Below are positions 33,431 through 45,413 of a stretch of DNA of 64,000 bases, piece by piece. The notes under the pieces are model-generated. The model was not told the origin of the DNA, did not search any database, and saw only the letters and a program-made list of their open reading frames with translations. Position numbers and translations under genes: made by a program. The DNA lies in assembly GCA_037447655.1 (NCBI GenBank), contig JBBHKE010000055.1:1-64000 (forward strand), written 5' to 3'. This stretch comes from Zygnema cylindricum. Its lineage: Eukaryota > Streptophyta > Zygnematophyceae > Zygnematales > Zygnemataceae. Numbering within the stretch: the first letter of the stretch is position 1; each line of letters starts with the position of its first letter.

Positions 33431-36400
33431 GAAGAGGGAGAGGGTTTGCAACCTTCTCTATTTTTCTTCTTCTCCCTCTTCCTCTTACTCTCTTCACAAT
33501 GTCTTCCTTTAATTCTTTGAGGGTTTTAAGGAGGGTGAGAAACTAAATAGGGTGATTGAAAGATAGAATGGTGTTATTTTTCCCTCTACTCATGAAAATT
33601 ACTTTGAAAGGGAAAGCTTTTCTTTAATGATTAAACGTGGCTTACGCCCAACATGGTTATTTACATGTGCTGCTTACAATTTAGTAATTGTAACATTTGG
33701 ATGTCCGTGCATTTGTAAGTAACAATGACAAACATGTTCCTTAACACTTTTTACTAAGCAACTGAGATTTAAAACATAAGTGCCTTGCAAACACGGAGGA
33801 CACAACATACTAAGGCGGCAACGAAATCTCCGACGACGTAGTGCCACGTAGCCTATTTTGCTTCTTGTAGCTCGCTGCTTTTTGTTGGAATATTGGGAGA
33901 ATCAGCTATTTAGCCGATGTGAATTAGTGTTTAGTTTCAGTTGGCGTAGATTTGATTCACGCTGCTTACCTCCTTTTCACTTTCAAAGCTTGGGCGCCAC
34001 ACTCTACGCACGGGCGCCGGGATAAGCGCGGACTACGCCAGGTGGACGCCACGTCAAACGAAGGTGTCGAAAAAGCGTGCCTTGCGCAATGTGACGCTTG
34101 CACTTTTTGGAAGAAAAGAAGAAGAAAGAAAAATTTGAAGATTTTAGTTTCCAAAATCTCAATGGTAAGACCATCAAAGTACAAAACATGATTGTAATTA
34201 GAAAGAGTCGACGACCGTGAAAAGTAAAAGACCAAAATCTTAAATGAATAAAAGCACAACAAAGGTTGTTGACTTGTTGAGAAACCCAAAAAGGGAAGCA
34301 AAGTACAAGAAAAATCAAACCGTACAAACACTACAAATTAACCTAGACAGTAAAGCCTTAGACTATGCCACACTAAAGGTCAAAATTACGAATATTAGTC
34401 GCCACCATGCTCTGTCGAATAACGGCGACAGAGATACGTCGGCGTTAGAAAGCTGACAAAATGAGTGTTGGAGATGGGCTGCCACGTCCTCTACCTTGTG
34501 AAGATCGTCGTCGTCGAGCCCAGTCAGGTACAAGTCAACGTTGTCGAAGGACGACTCCAAGATCCCAAACATCTCCGAAGCAATGTTAGATAATGTTAGA
34601 TAACTGGTGTGAACTATCTAACTGGGTGTCGGTGCGCGTAGTCACTTAGTCACGTCCTCTGGAGCCACACCGGTGTGCACTGCCGCGCGAGAGGAAACAT
34701 CACACCCGAAACATGACATCGTATAGGGTCTGGGAGGATAACGTCACCCAATGTTCTCGTCGCGCCATGTAGAAACACAAGATCCACACGAGGGCCACAT
34801 GCAGCCGTTGATTGAGACCCTGCGGGGAGTACATGCGACACCTCGCGCTAGGCTGTGTCAGCGACGATTGCGTCCCGGGCCCTGTCGCGCGCTGGCCGTC
34901 GATCGCTCCCCGCCGTGGGACCAGCGAAGCAAACGGACTCTTGGCGCGTGTACGGGCTCACCACACGTGCGACGCGGCTACATTGGGATCGCCGTGTAGG
35001 CTGCCGTTCCCATTTGACGCCGAACGGTAACAGGGGACGCAAAATCTAACGCGTAGCATGTAGTTTTTCAAGGGTCAAAGATAGTCAACGGATTGACCGT
35101 CAAGTCCCAACAGAATTGTACCATTTTTTATTTTTTTTGTATACGTTTAGCACAGGGTGACGTACTCGCTTGCGGCCAACTAGAAATGACGTATGCGCTT
35201 ATCATTTTCCTTTCGGCATTGTTCATTTTCGTGAAAAAACATTTCTCAAAGAGCTCAAAATGTTTTTTAGCTTGCCCTATTTTTTAATTGCCGACCAATA
35301 GCGGTTCAAATATCGTGTTGTGACGGTATGTCGTGTAGATCTTGCTTTTAGTTGTACGGCATTCCAAGCCTCGGAACAGATTTTCAGTACGATTATGATG
35401 AACCGATTTCGCCGTTGTTACTTCAGATTTGAGTGACTGACACGTGTCTAAGGCGTTGCTTTGTAACGTTTTTTGGGGGGAGAGGCTGACCGTATTTATC
35501 CACCAACTAGATTTGACCACACCCCTGTACTTTCGTGGCCTACAAGACAAATACATTTACAACCAGCTTCCGAAGTTGTCAGGACCGTACAGCTAGGTGC
35601 GATATCTCGTCAGCTGTCCGATTTGCGTTAAGATTTCACAAGATGTAATCTGCGCGGCAAACTCGCCGCCAAAAAAAAAAAAAAAAACACGAAAGAACCA
35701 CTTAAATCCCCTTATACTATGCGAGAAAACCCTTTAAAATCTACAGTACCGCCTTTTTCGATTTCGGGTACAGTCCAGTTCTTTAAACACAGGGATACAA
35801 GGTAATATTTTGTATACATTTTTTTTTGTCTTTTTAGGCGGCGAGTTTACCGCGCAGACGTCTACTCGTGTAAATATTGAGCCAATCAGACAATAGGCCA
35901 AACTTTACTGTACTTGTACAATTCTGACTACTCTGGATATTTACCATTAATGTTTTTGTCTAATAGCTGGAAGAATATACAGTAGGTGTGGTCCAACATG
36001 GTGGGTGGATTTGAAACCTCCTTTTTGAGACGCTTTCGAATAATATACGACAGCGAGCCGATTCAAATCTGGTCATAATGGAAATCTGCCCTAAGGTAAC
36101 GACAGACAGCAGCTTGGATTGACATGGACAATTATTGATGACAATAATTGAATATTTCCGAACAGTACAGTACCGTACAGGACCGTAATCGTACACATAA
36201 ATTTAAAAATTCGGCTGTCACCTTGCCGTACAGCACTCCGCGCCGTTGAATCTGACCACCGGTTTTCTGAAGTCGCCCGAATCTAGCCGGATTCTCTCGG
36301 ATAAACAAGTGGGGAATCTCGTTATCGACACGTGCCAGAGATGTAATGGACTAATTGCCGTATAGTAAATCAGATTCTACGCACTAAACTAAAATAAAAA

Positions 36401-36695
36401 TAGGCTAAATTCGTATTTTAACCCCATGAAAATATTTTACCATTGCAAAAAAAATGAAAATCCAACCAAGTTGCAGATTTTCACTTTTTACTTAACATTT
36501 CAGGGTAAAATAGGGAGTGTAAGTACAGGTGATTTAGACAGCTGTCAATTTCAAGAAATGGACGGATGGGATTGAGCGGCCATAAGACCTGTACTGCACT
36601 GTAGCAATCGGAGATTCCACACTAGAAGTGACTTGTCTTATTAGCGCCAGAGTGACAATGCCGCGTGACATAAGTTGTAACTTTCAAGTTTCAAC

Positions 36696-37001
36696 CATAG
36701 TTCAAAAGTAGGTGAAAGTAGGCCCATACAATATGCCTATTGTACGCAAAACATACAATATGACCTTAAGACCCATATTGTATTCGGATCTATTTGGACC
36801 AATTAAAACATTCGGACCAAAAATTGGACCAATTAAAACATTCGGACCAAAAAAATTTATTTACACCGTCAGATTCGGACAATCGAACGGTCGCTGATCA
36901 AAGTAGCGATCTAAGAAGATCACATGAAAAGCCCATAACACAACTTACGATAAAGGCGCCGACCAAAGGCCAACCATAAAAACGCCTACTTTTGAACTAT
37001 G
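36696..37001. mobile_element. hAT-like MITE, TIR CATAGTTCAAAAGTAGG
   Basis: 306 bp with perfect 17-bp terminal inverted repeats, present only in copy 1 of the duplication. The empty site in copy 2 (about 45353-45360) reads CTTTCAAC. The filled site has GTTTCAAC to the left and CTTTCATC to the right, an 8-bp TSD with one change on each side, as for hAT elements. Inside is a 30-bp direct repeat (ggaccaattaaaacattcgg, doubled at 36793-36850). Confidence 0.75.
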
Positions 37002-37057
37002 CTTTCATCACGTAAACATGACGTCAGCATTCAGGTTTGTCTACTTGTGCTACAGTA

Positions 37058-37606
37058 CACCGTCAATCGCTATTAGCGTATATAACGCCAATTCGGTGCC
37101 CTTTTTTCAAAAAAAAATACCCGAAATACAATCCATAATTCTATTTTTTCCATTATTCTAATTAGGTTTTTTTTTCAATTAGCGTTAATAATGGAAGTAC
37201 ACTGCTATGGAAATAGTGTGGCGTACGAACAAGATATTTCTGTACAAAATGGTACTTTTTGAATTACAAAGGCATAAAAGACACTTAACATTATTGCGCA
37301 CACATGTGAATGTGCACTGGAAGAAAGAGATGCAAACTCGTCGACAAAAATCACGTTCTCATATGTTATTTTGTCCACCGTGTGAACAGCGCGACGGCGT
37401 ACGAATTGTCAGATTTATACAAATACACATATTACTGTAGACATTGAAAGGGCGGGTATTTATTATTCAGGACAACCCAAATTACAGTTAGGGATTAATT
37501 AGTATATATATTTTTTTTCAAAAAAAATAAATTCCCGAGTAGTGTTGATAACACTAATTTTTATTTTACGCTATTTATTCCTTTACTCTAATAGCGATTG
37601 ACGGTG
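37058..37606. mobile_element. MITE family A, long form, copy A6
   Basis: 549 bp, TA-flanked (37056-37057, 37607-37608), with ends CACCGTCAATCGCTATTAG and the complement. The insertion point reads TACAG-TA..TA-CTGTA, again a GTAC palindrome. The interior is the reverse complement of copy A7 at 45414-45966. Confidence 0.85.
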
Positions 37607-38374
37607 TACTGTACTTACAATTCACAAAATTTACTCGATAAAATTTGCGCCGTATGTACCTGACATCCGTCCTTTCGTACGCGACCGTACGCCAAACTAC
37701 ACGAGGTATAAAAAACCGAATATTGAAAATTGTCGGTGTTCGTACGCAACCTCGCTGGCATGGAGAACAAAAGAACAAAACATCAAGATTCTCATATTTT
37801 GGAATTTTCTGGTCGCAAGAAATCTCGTGATCACGTGGTAAACACCAGAGCCGTTAGATGCGGATGAATCCCAATCGGCCACAATGCGGCAAGTTATCAC
37901 ATGTACGATTCTGTAACAGGTAAAGATTCGTACCTCGATCCACACGCCCAGAGATACAGTACAGTACGGTACTGTACTGTAGTTCGAAGAATCTTGAAGT
38001 TTTGCTTTTTTTTCTCCGTACTGTTAACTCTTCCCGCGAACACCGATACTTCGGGCTTTGAAGTTTACGCCTCGTGTACTTTGGCGTAAATCTGTGTACG
38101 GAATTATATACGAAATTACTTACGTATATAGTGTGTACAAGGCTGAAGTAGAAAGAATACCGTACATTTTAGCGCACTGCCATGTATCATTGATCAGACA
38201 AATTGCACACTAAATATTGCCTCAATTGCAATGTACGGATACAACTGATTCCAAGTTTCTTAACATCGCACTTTTGTCCGGAAGTGAGATAAACATATGC
38301 AGACGGGACTGACATTTTCCACGTCAGCGTCACTTCACGTTTTTATCATATTTAAATGATGATTCTGCTCTCAA

Positions 38375-38384
38375 NNNNNNNNNN
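38375..38384. other. Assembly gap (10 N)
   Basis: Ten Ns separate the right end of duplication copy 1 from the left flank of copy 2. True gap size is unknown. Confidence 1.
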
Positions 38385-38717
38385 GTTGCTTTGGTGTTTT
38401 ACTGTTGATCATCTGCCTTTTGTGGGTTTTTTCGTTTTTTGTTGTTTGCTTTGTGGTTTTCTTTCTCGATTGTGGATTGTTGTTTTGGGATTGTATTGAT
38501 TTTTAGATACGTTTCGTTGGTGCATGGTGTTTTCCGTCTACTAGTTGTCATTTTGTGGTTTCGTTGCTTTTGCCTTGCTTATCGTTTTTGTTTTTTCCCC
38601 CAACATATAGTTTTTCAATTTTTGCCGTGCTACTTCTCTTTTGTTCCCCATGGACTTAGATGGTTTACCATCGCGCTTTTTAATAAAGTCAGCCCCATTT
38701 TTTTATAAAAAAAAAAA
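38385..38717 (+). other. T-rich sequence ending in an A tract; possible retroelement 3' tail
   Basis: T/G-rich sequence with no coding signal ends in 'aataaag..ttataaaaaaaaaaa' directly against the truncated left end of element D copy 2. The string 'ttgttccccatggacttaga' resembles 56325-56345 (downstream of the retroelement 3' module), hinting that this is the 3' UTR and poly(A) tail of the same family. Confidence 0.35.
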
Positions 38718-40257
38718 TGGTAAGGATTTGACGGTCAATCTGTTGACTATTTTTAACCCTTAAAAAAATGCAAACAAACGGGTTAGGTTTTTGCGACGCT
38801 TGTTAGCGTTAGCCGTCATATGAAAAAAACAATCGACTCGACTCTCTAAATGTTACGCTTCTTAAACTGTAAGCACCACATGTAAATAACTATGTTGGGC
38901 CCAGGCCACGTTGAATCCTGGTAGAGAAGGTTCTCTTTCTCGATTTCCATGAGGAGAGCGAGAGGAGTAACATTCTCTCATTCAATCGCCTTATTTTATC
39001 TCTCACCCTCCTTAAAACCTCAAACAAGTGAAAGGGAGATGGTAGGGAGAGAGGGGAAAAGGAAGAGTGAGAGGGACAAAGGGAGAGGGAGATAACGTGG
39101 GAGAGGTAGAGCCAGGGCAGTCTCCTTCCTCTCTTTCCCTCTCCCCTCTTCCCCTTTCTTTCCCTCTCTCACCTGCTCCCCCTCTCTCACTTGAGCTCCC
39201 CGTTCCTCTCCCACCCACTTTCCTTATCTAAAAAATCCAATAGAGCAAGAGAGCAGAGAAAGAGGGAGAGGGGGTGAGGAAGATGTAAATGAAGAGGGAA
39301 AAGGAGAGGGAGAGGGAAAGGGAGAGGGATAGGGATAGGGAGAGGGAGAGAGATGGAAAAGGAGAGGGAGAGAGAGTGGGAGAGGGAGAGGGTGTGCAAC
39401 CTTCTCTTTTTTTCTTCTTTTCCCTCTTCCTCTTTCTCTCTTCACAATGTCTTCCTTTAATTCTTTGAGGGTTTTAAGGAGGGTGAGAAACTAAATAGGG
39501 TGATTGAAAGATAGAATGGTATTACTTTCCCTCTACTCATGAAAATTACTTTGAAAGGGAAAGCTTTTATTAAATGATTAAACGTGGCTTACGCCCAACA
39601 TGGTTATTTACATGTGGTGCTTACAATTTAGTAATTGTAACATTTGGATGTCCGTACATTTGTAAGTAACAATGACAATCATGTTCCTTAACACTTTTCA
39701 CTAAGTAACTGAGCTTTAAAACACAAGTGCCTTGCAAACACGGAGGACACAACATACTAAGGCGGCAACGAAATCTCCAACGACCTAGTGCCACGTAGCT
39801 TATTTTGCTTCTTGTAGTCGCTGCTTTTTGTTGAATCAGCGATTTAGCCGATGTGAATTAATGTTTAGTTTCAGTTGGCGTAGGTTTGTTTCATGCTGCT
39901 TACCTTCTTTTCACTTCCAAAGCTTGGGCGCCACACTCTAGGCACCGGGTCAAGGATGAGCGCGGACTACGCCAGGTGGACGCCGCGTCAAACGAAGGTG
40001 TGGAAAAAACGTGCCTTGCGCGCAATGTGACGCTTGCACTTTTTGGAAGAAAAGAAGAAAGACAAAATTGAAAAATTTTATTTCCAAAATCTCGATGGTA
40101 AGACCATCAAAGTACAAAACTTGATTGTAACTAGAAAGAGTTGACGACCGTGAAAAGTAAAAGACCAAAATATTAAATGAACAAAAGCACAACAAAGGTT
40201 GTTGAGAAACCCAAAAAAGGAAGCAAGTACAAGAAAAACCAAACCGTACAACCACTA

Positions 40258-40474
40258 CACTGCCAATCGTTATTAGTGTCAACGACTCTAATTTGGGTTC
40301 TTAAAATCCTGATTTTTTTCCAAAAATAGTATACATGATTTTCGAAATTAAATTAGCAACGCTATTTAAGGAAGTGGACCATAATCTGCCACGTTTTTTG
40401 CACTAAATTAGAATGGATAACACTAATTTTTTTTTACACTATTTAAACCTTGACACTAATAACGATGCGCGGTG
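40258..40474. mobile_element. MITE family A, copy A8
   Basis: 217 bp, ends CACTGCCAATCGTTATTAG and 'aataacgatgcgcggtg', flanked by TA (40256-40257, 40475-40476). The paralogous site in copy 1 (34332-34346) reads 'acactacaaatta' with a single TA, which proves both the insertion and the 2-bp TA duplication. Confidence 0.9.
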
Positions 40475-40540
40475 TACAAATTACCCTAGACACTAAAGCC
40501 TTAGACAATGCCACACTAAAGGTCAAAATTACGAATATTA

Positions 40541-42134
40541 GGGCGTGTCCCCATGTGTTCAAGTAAGGTTTTTTTTCCGTCGTTTTCACAGAAAATGGGA
40601 CTTGCAACGAGAAAATATTACGCCGTACGAAAAAGGGCAAAAACACAAGTACATTTTGCATCTTCTTGGAACTTGGATGGTACGGCAATTTGGCGTTATT
40701 ATCATCGCGACCCACTTCCAGCTCATCTTCACACTTGTAGAAGGTAAGGGCATGGTGGGCAAAAGAGAGAGAAATCGGAGAAAGACATCAAAGATGAAAG
40801 AGAATAGAATCATGGCAAAGGAGAATGTGGAAGCAAAAGATGAAGACAAAAGGGACAAGAAGAATACAAAAGGAGAAGCACAGGGGAGAAAATGTCTTCT
40901 CATTATAATCGGTTAAGTTTTAGTGTACATAAATGAACAAGCTAAGTACTAAACCTAACTCTAGATTTAGAGTGGACTAGGTACACGACGTTTACAAAAG
41001 AATCGAAGCCGCAAAGGACAAAAAGGTATAACTAGTGACGGCCAAAGACAAAGTCGGTGGACGGCAAAGTTAAGGACAAAAGGAATATTTAGTACAAGGA
41101 ATCTAGGATGAAAGATTCATTTGATAGACAATAAATGTGGTGAACGTACACTTCGTCGTTTGTAGTTTGTGAAACGACGAGACGGCTAAGTGACGCTTCG
41201 CTAAACAACGCGACAAATAAATACAATGATTACAAGTTGCAAATGGAAAGTACTAAAGGTATCCGTACATTAACAATAAAAGTACATGAACCGACCTAAA
41301 AGGACGTAAACGACATTACTACATTGAAAATAGAATACGCACAAAAGTACATTTGTTAAAGTACAATTCACTAATTACACAACTGAAATTGTACTTCAAC
41401 AACACTTGCACTGGAATCAAATCGCGACCTGATTTTAATCAAAATACTACCCTATTGACGAATATAAAACTTGGATTGCACATGTCAAAAGTTTTCGAAA
41501 AAAATTGCACGAAGGAAAGTACACGCTATTTTTTTCACTGCTCGTCACGCGCATGCACATAAGAAAATGACAAACATGAAAAAAAAATTGCAAGGGTCTC
41601 GGACCTCCACTTTCCTTCATGGGTCCTTTGCAAAATTTTACGTCGTCCTCGTCTCTCCCCCTCTTTCTCACTCGACCACTTGTCTTTCTCTCATATTTAC
41701 ATGAGATGTAACAATAATAGTATCAAATGAAAGATGTATTTTTTTTCTTTTTTTTGAATATTTTTGGTCTAAGTTTGATGGCATATCGAATGATAAAAGA
41801 TAATCGGGAAGCCATGGCGGAAATTGTACGTACTGATGACGTCACAAGGTAGCGTGACTTCGCTATGTCACAAAACCCTAAACCTCTACAACGTCAAAAA
41901 AACTTCGACGTCTACAACCGTCGCCGTTTTTAGGAAGTTTCGTAGTTTCGTAGTCGTCCACATTTCGTTTAGTAGACTGTCGCACATTTTGTAGACGCCT
42001 ACAATTGTCACATATTCGAAGTAATGAATGCGTAAGTAATGATTGACAAAGGCACACTTTGAAAAGTACACCGTAAAATTTGCGCTAAAATCCAAAGTAA
42101 CGTTTCAAAGTTTCGGTTACATGGGGACACGCCC
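40541..42134. mobile_element. PIF/Harbinger-like element B1
   Basis: 1,594 bp with 16-bp terminal inverted repeats GGGCGTGTCCCCATGT, flanked by TTA on both sides (40538-40540, 42135-42137). The empty site in copy 1 reads 'gaatattagtcgcc'. A 3-bp TTA TSD is the hallmark of PIF/Harbinger (Tourist-type) elements. No transposase was recognised. Relative to B2 it has about 650 extra bp (40739-41400) containing a Lys/Glu-rich frame of doubtful meaning. Confidence 0.85.
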
Positions 42135-44250
42135 TTAGTCGCCACCATGCTCAGTCTAATGACGGCGACAGAGATACGTCGGCGTTAGAAAGCCGACAAA
42201 ATGAGTGTTGGAGAAGGGCTGCCACGTCCTCTACCTTGTAAAGATCGTCGTCGTCGAGCCTAGTCAGGTACAACGTTGTCAAAGGACGACTCCAAGATCC
42301 CAAACATCTCCGAAGCAAATGGTGTGAAACTATCTAACTGGGTGTCGGTGCGCGTAGTCAGCTAGTCACGCTCTCTGGAGGCCGCCGCGTCTCGGAGCCA
42401 CCACACCGGTGTGCACCGCCGCACGAGAGGAAACACGCGGAGACATCAGACCCTTAAAAACATCACATCGTATAGGGTCTGTGAGGATGACGTCACCCAA
42501 TGTTCTCGTCGCGCCATGTAGAAACACAAGATCCACACGAGGGCCACATGCAGCCGTCGATTTAGACTGTGGGGAGTACATGCGACACCTCGTGCTAAGC
42601 TGTGTCAGCGGCGATTGCGTCCCGGGCCCTGTCGCGCGCTGGCCGTCGATCGCTCCCCGCCGTGGGACCAGCGAAGCAAACGGACCCTTGGCGCGTGTAC
42701 GGGTTCACCACACGTGCGACGAGGCTACATTGGGATCGCCGTGTAGGCTGCCGTTCCCATTTGACGCCGAACGGTAACAGGGGACGCAAAATCTAACGCG
42801 TAGCATGTATTTTTTCAAGGGTCAAAGATAGTCAACGGATTGACCGTCAAGTCCCAACAGAATTGTACCATTTTTTATATTTTTTGTATACGTTTAGCAC
42901 AGGGTGACGTACTCGCTTGCGGCCAACTAGAAATGACGTATGCGCTTATCATTTTCCTTTCGGCATTGTTCATTTTCGTGAAAAAACATTTCTCAAGGAG
43001 CTCAAAATGTTTTTTAGCTTGCCCTATTTTTTAACTGCCGACCAATAGCGGTTCAAATATCGTGTTGTGACGGTATGTCGTGTAGATCTTGCTTTTAGTT
43101 GTACGGCACTCCAAGCCTCGGAACAGATTTTCAGTACGATTACGATGAACCGATTTCGCCGTCGTTACTTCAGATTTGAGTGACTGACACGTGTCTAAGG
43201 CGCTGCTTTGTAACGTTTTTTGGGGGAGAGGCTGACCGTATTAATCCACCAACTAGATTTGACCACACCCTTGTACTTTCGTGGCCTACACGACAAATAC
43301 ATTTACAATCAGTTTCCGAAGTTGTCAGGACCGTACATCTAGGTACGATATCTCGTCAGCTGTCCGATTTGCGCTAAGATTTCACAAGATGTAATCTGCG
43401 CGGCAAACTCGCCGCTAAAAAAAAAGAAAACACGAAAGAACCGCTTAAATCCCCTAATATTATGCGAGAAAACCCTTTAAAATCTACAGTTCAGTACCGC
43501 CTTTTTCTATTTCGGGTTACAGTCCAGTTCTTTAGACACTGGGATACAAGGTAATATTTTGTATACATTTTTTTTTGTCTTTTTAGGCGGCGAGACGTCT
43601 ACTTGTGCAAATATTGAGCCAATCAGACAATAGGCGAAACTTTACTGGTACAATTCTGACTACTCTGGAAATTTACCATTAATGATTTTGTCTTGTAGCT
43701 GGAAGAATATGCAGTAGGTGCGGTCCAACATGGTGGGTGGATTTGAAACCTCCTTTTTGAGACGCTTTCGAATATAATATGACAGCGAGCCGATTCAAAT
43801 CTGGTCATAATGGAAACCTGCCCTAAGGTAACGACAGACAGCAGCTTGGATTGACATGGACAATTATTGATGACAATAATTGAATATTTCCGAACAGTAC
43901 CGTACAGGACTGAAATCGTACACATAAATTTAAAAATTTGGCTGTCACGGTGCCGTACAGCACTCCGCGCCGTTGAATCTGACCACCGGCTTCCTGAAAT
44001 CGCCCGAATCTAGCCGGATTCTCTCGGATATGACAAGTGGGAAATCTCGTTATCGACACGTGCCAGAGATGTAATTGACTAATTGCCGTATAGTAAAGCA
44101 CATTATACGCACTAAACTAAGATAAAAATAGGCTAAATTCGTATTTTACCCCCATGAAAAGTTTCTACCATTGCAAAAAATTTAAAAATCCAACCAAGTT
44201 GCAGATTTTTGCTCTTTTCTTAACATTTCAGGGTAAACTAGGGAGTGTAA

Positions 44251-45190
44251 GGGTGTGTCCCCATGTGTTCACGTATGGGTTTTTTCCCGTCGTTTTCACA
44301 GAAAATGGGACTTGCGACGAGAAAATATTACGCCGTACTAAAAATGGGCAGGAATATAAGTACATTTTGCGTCATTTTTAAACTTGGAAGGTACGACAAT
44401 TTGGCGTTATTATCATCGCGACCAGCTTCCAGCTTATCTTCACACTTGCACTGGAATCAAATCGCGACCTGATTTTAATCAAAATACTACCCTATTGACG
44501 AATAGAAAACCTGGATTACACGCGTCAAACGTTTTCGAAAAATCTTGCATGAAGGAAAGTACACGCTATTTTTTTCACTGCTCGTCACGCGCATCCACAT
44601 TAGAAAATGACAAACATGTACGGAAAAAAATTTGCAGGGGACTCAGACCTCCACTTTCCTTCATGGGTCCTTTGCAAAATTTTACGTCGTCCTCATCTCT
44701 CCCCCTCTTTCTCACTCGACCACTTCTCTTTCTCTCTTATTTACACGAGATGCAGCAATAATACTAAAAAATGAAAGACATATATATTTTTTATTTGTAT
44801 TGAATACTTTTGGTCTAAGTTTGCTGGCATATCAAATGATAAAAGATAAGAAAACGAAATCGGGAAGCCATGGCGGAAAATGTACGTACTGATGACGTCA
44901 CATGGTAGCATGACTTCGCTATGTCACAAAACCTTGAACATCTACATCGTCACAAAAACCTCGACGTCTACAATCGTCGCCGTTTTTAGGAAGTTTCGTG
45001 GTTTCGTAGTCGTCTGCATTTCGTTTCGTAGATTGTCGCAAATTTTGTAGACGTCTACAATTGTCACATATTCGAAGTAATGAACGCTCAAGTAACGTTT
45101 GACATAGGCACACTTTGAAAAGTACACCGTAAAATCTGCGCTAGAATCCAAAGTTACGTTTCAAAGTTTCGGTCACATGGCGACACGCCC
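44251..45190. mobile_element. PIF/Harbinger-like element B2
   Basis: 940 bp, related to B1 throughout. Left end GGGTGTGTCCCCATGTG, right end complement of GGGCGTGTCGCCATGTG. TSD is TAA (44248-44250, 45191-45193). The empty site in copy 1 (36508-36525) reads 'gggagtgtaagtacagg'. Confidence 0.85.
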
Positions 45191-45413
45191 TAAGTACAGG
45201 TGATTTCGACAGCTGTCAATTTCAGGAAATGGACGGATAGGATTGAGCGCCCAAACGACCTGTGCTGTACTGTAGCAATCGGAGATTCCACACTATAAAT
45301 GACTTGTATTTTTAGCGCTAGAGTGACTTATGCCCCGCGACATAAGTTTCGACTTTCAACACGTAAGCATGACATCAAAATTCAGGTTTGTCAATTTGTG
45401 CTACAGTATAGTA

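Larger units (their letters stand above)
32635..35207. mobile_element. Long-TIR DNA element D, copy 1
   Basis: About 2.57 kb. The terminal regions 32635-32770 and 35070-35207 are inverted repeats of roughly 135 bp. The innermost 39 bp (32732-32770 against 35070-35108) match at all but about three positions, and the outermost begin AAATGATAAGCGCAT on both sides. The body holds a GA-rich tract (33040-33480), an AT-rich middle and a GC-rich patch (about 34830-35030), but no transposase that I can recognise. TIR length suggests a non-autonomous Mutator-like element; a 9-bp TSD is not evident. A shorter-ended copy lies at 38718-42954. Confidence 0.65.
32727..38374. repeat. Segmental duplication, copy 1
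   Basis: Aligns in the same orientation with 38718-46822 over its whole length, with scattered substitutions and clean indels. Copy 1 lacks the elements at 40258-40474, 40541-42134 and 44251-45190, and alone carries the insertion at 36696-37001 plus about 180 bp at 37982-38162. Its right end is cut by the N gap. No gene is visible in either copy; the long Arg- or Leu-rich frames are low-complexity artefacts. Confidence 0.9.
38718..42954. mobile_element. Element D, copy 2, left-truncated and with nested insertions
   Basis: Homologous to 32727-35207 but lacks the outer part of the left TIR. The right TIR (42817-42954) is intact. It contains MITE A8 and the Harbinger-like element B1, so those moved after D was in place. 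Confidence 0.65.

Noticed and set aside
33219-33546. Long Ser/Leu- or Arg/Glu-rich open frames
   Set aside because: They run through GGGAGA repeats and are open on both strands only because of the repeat composition.
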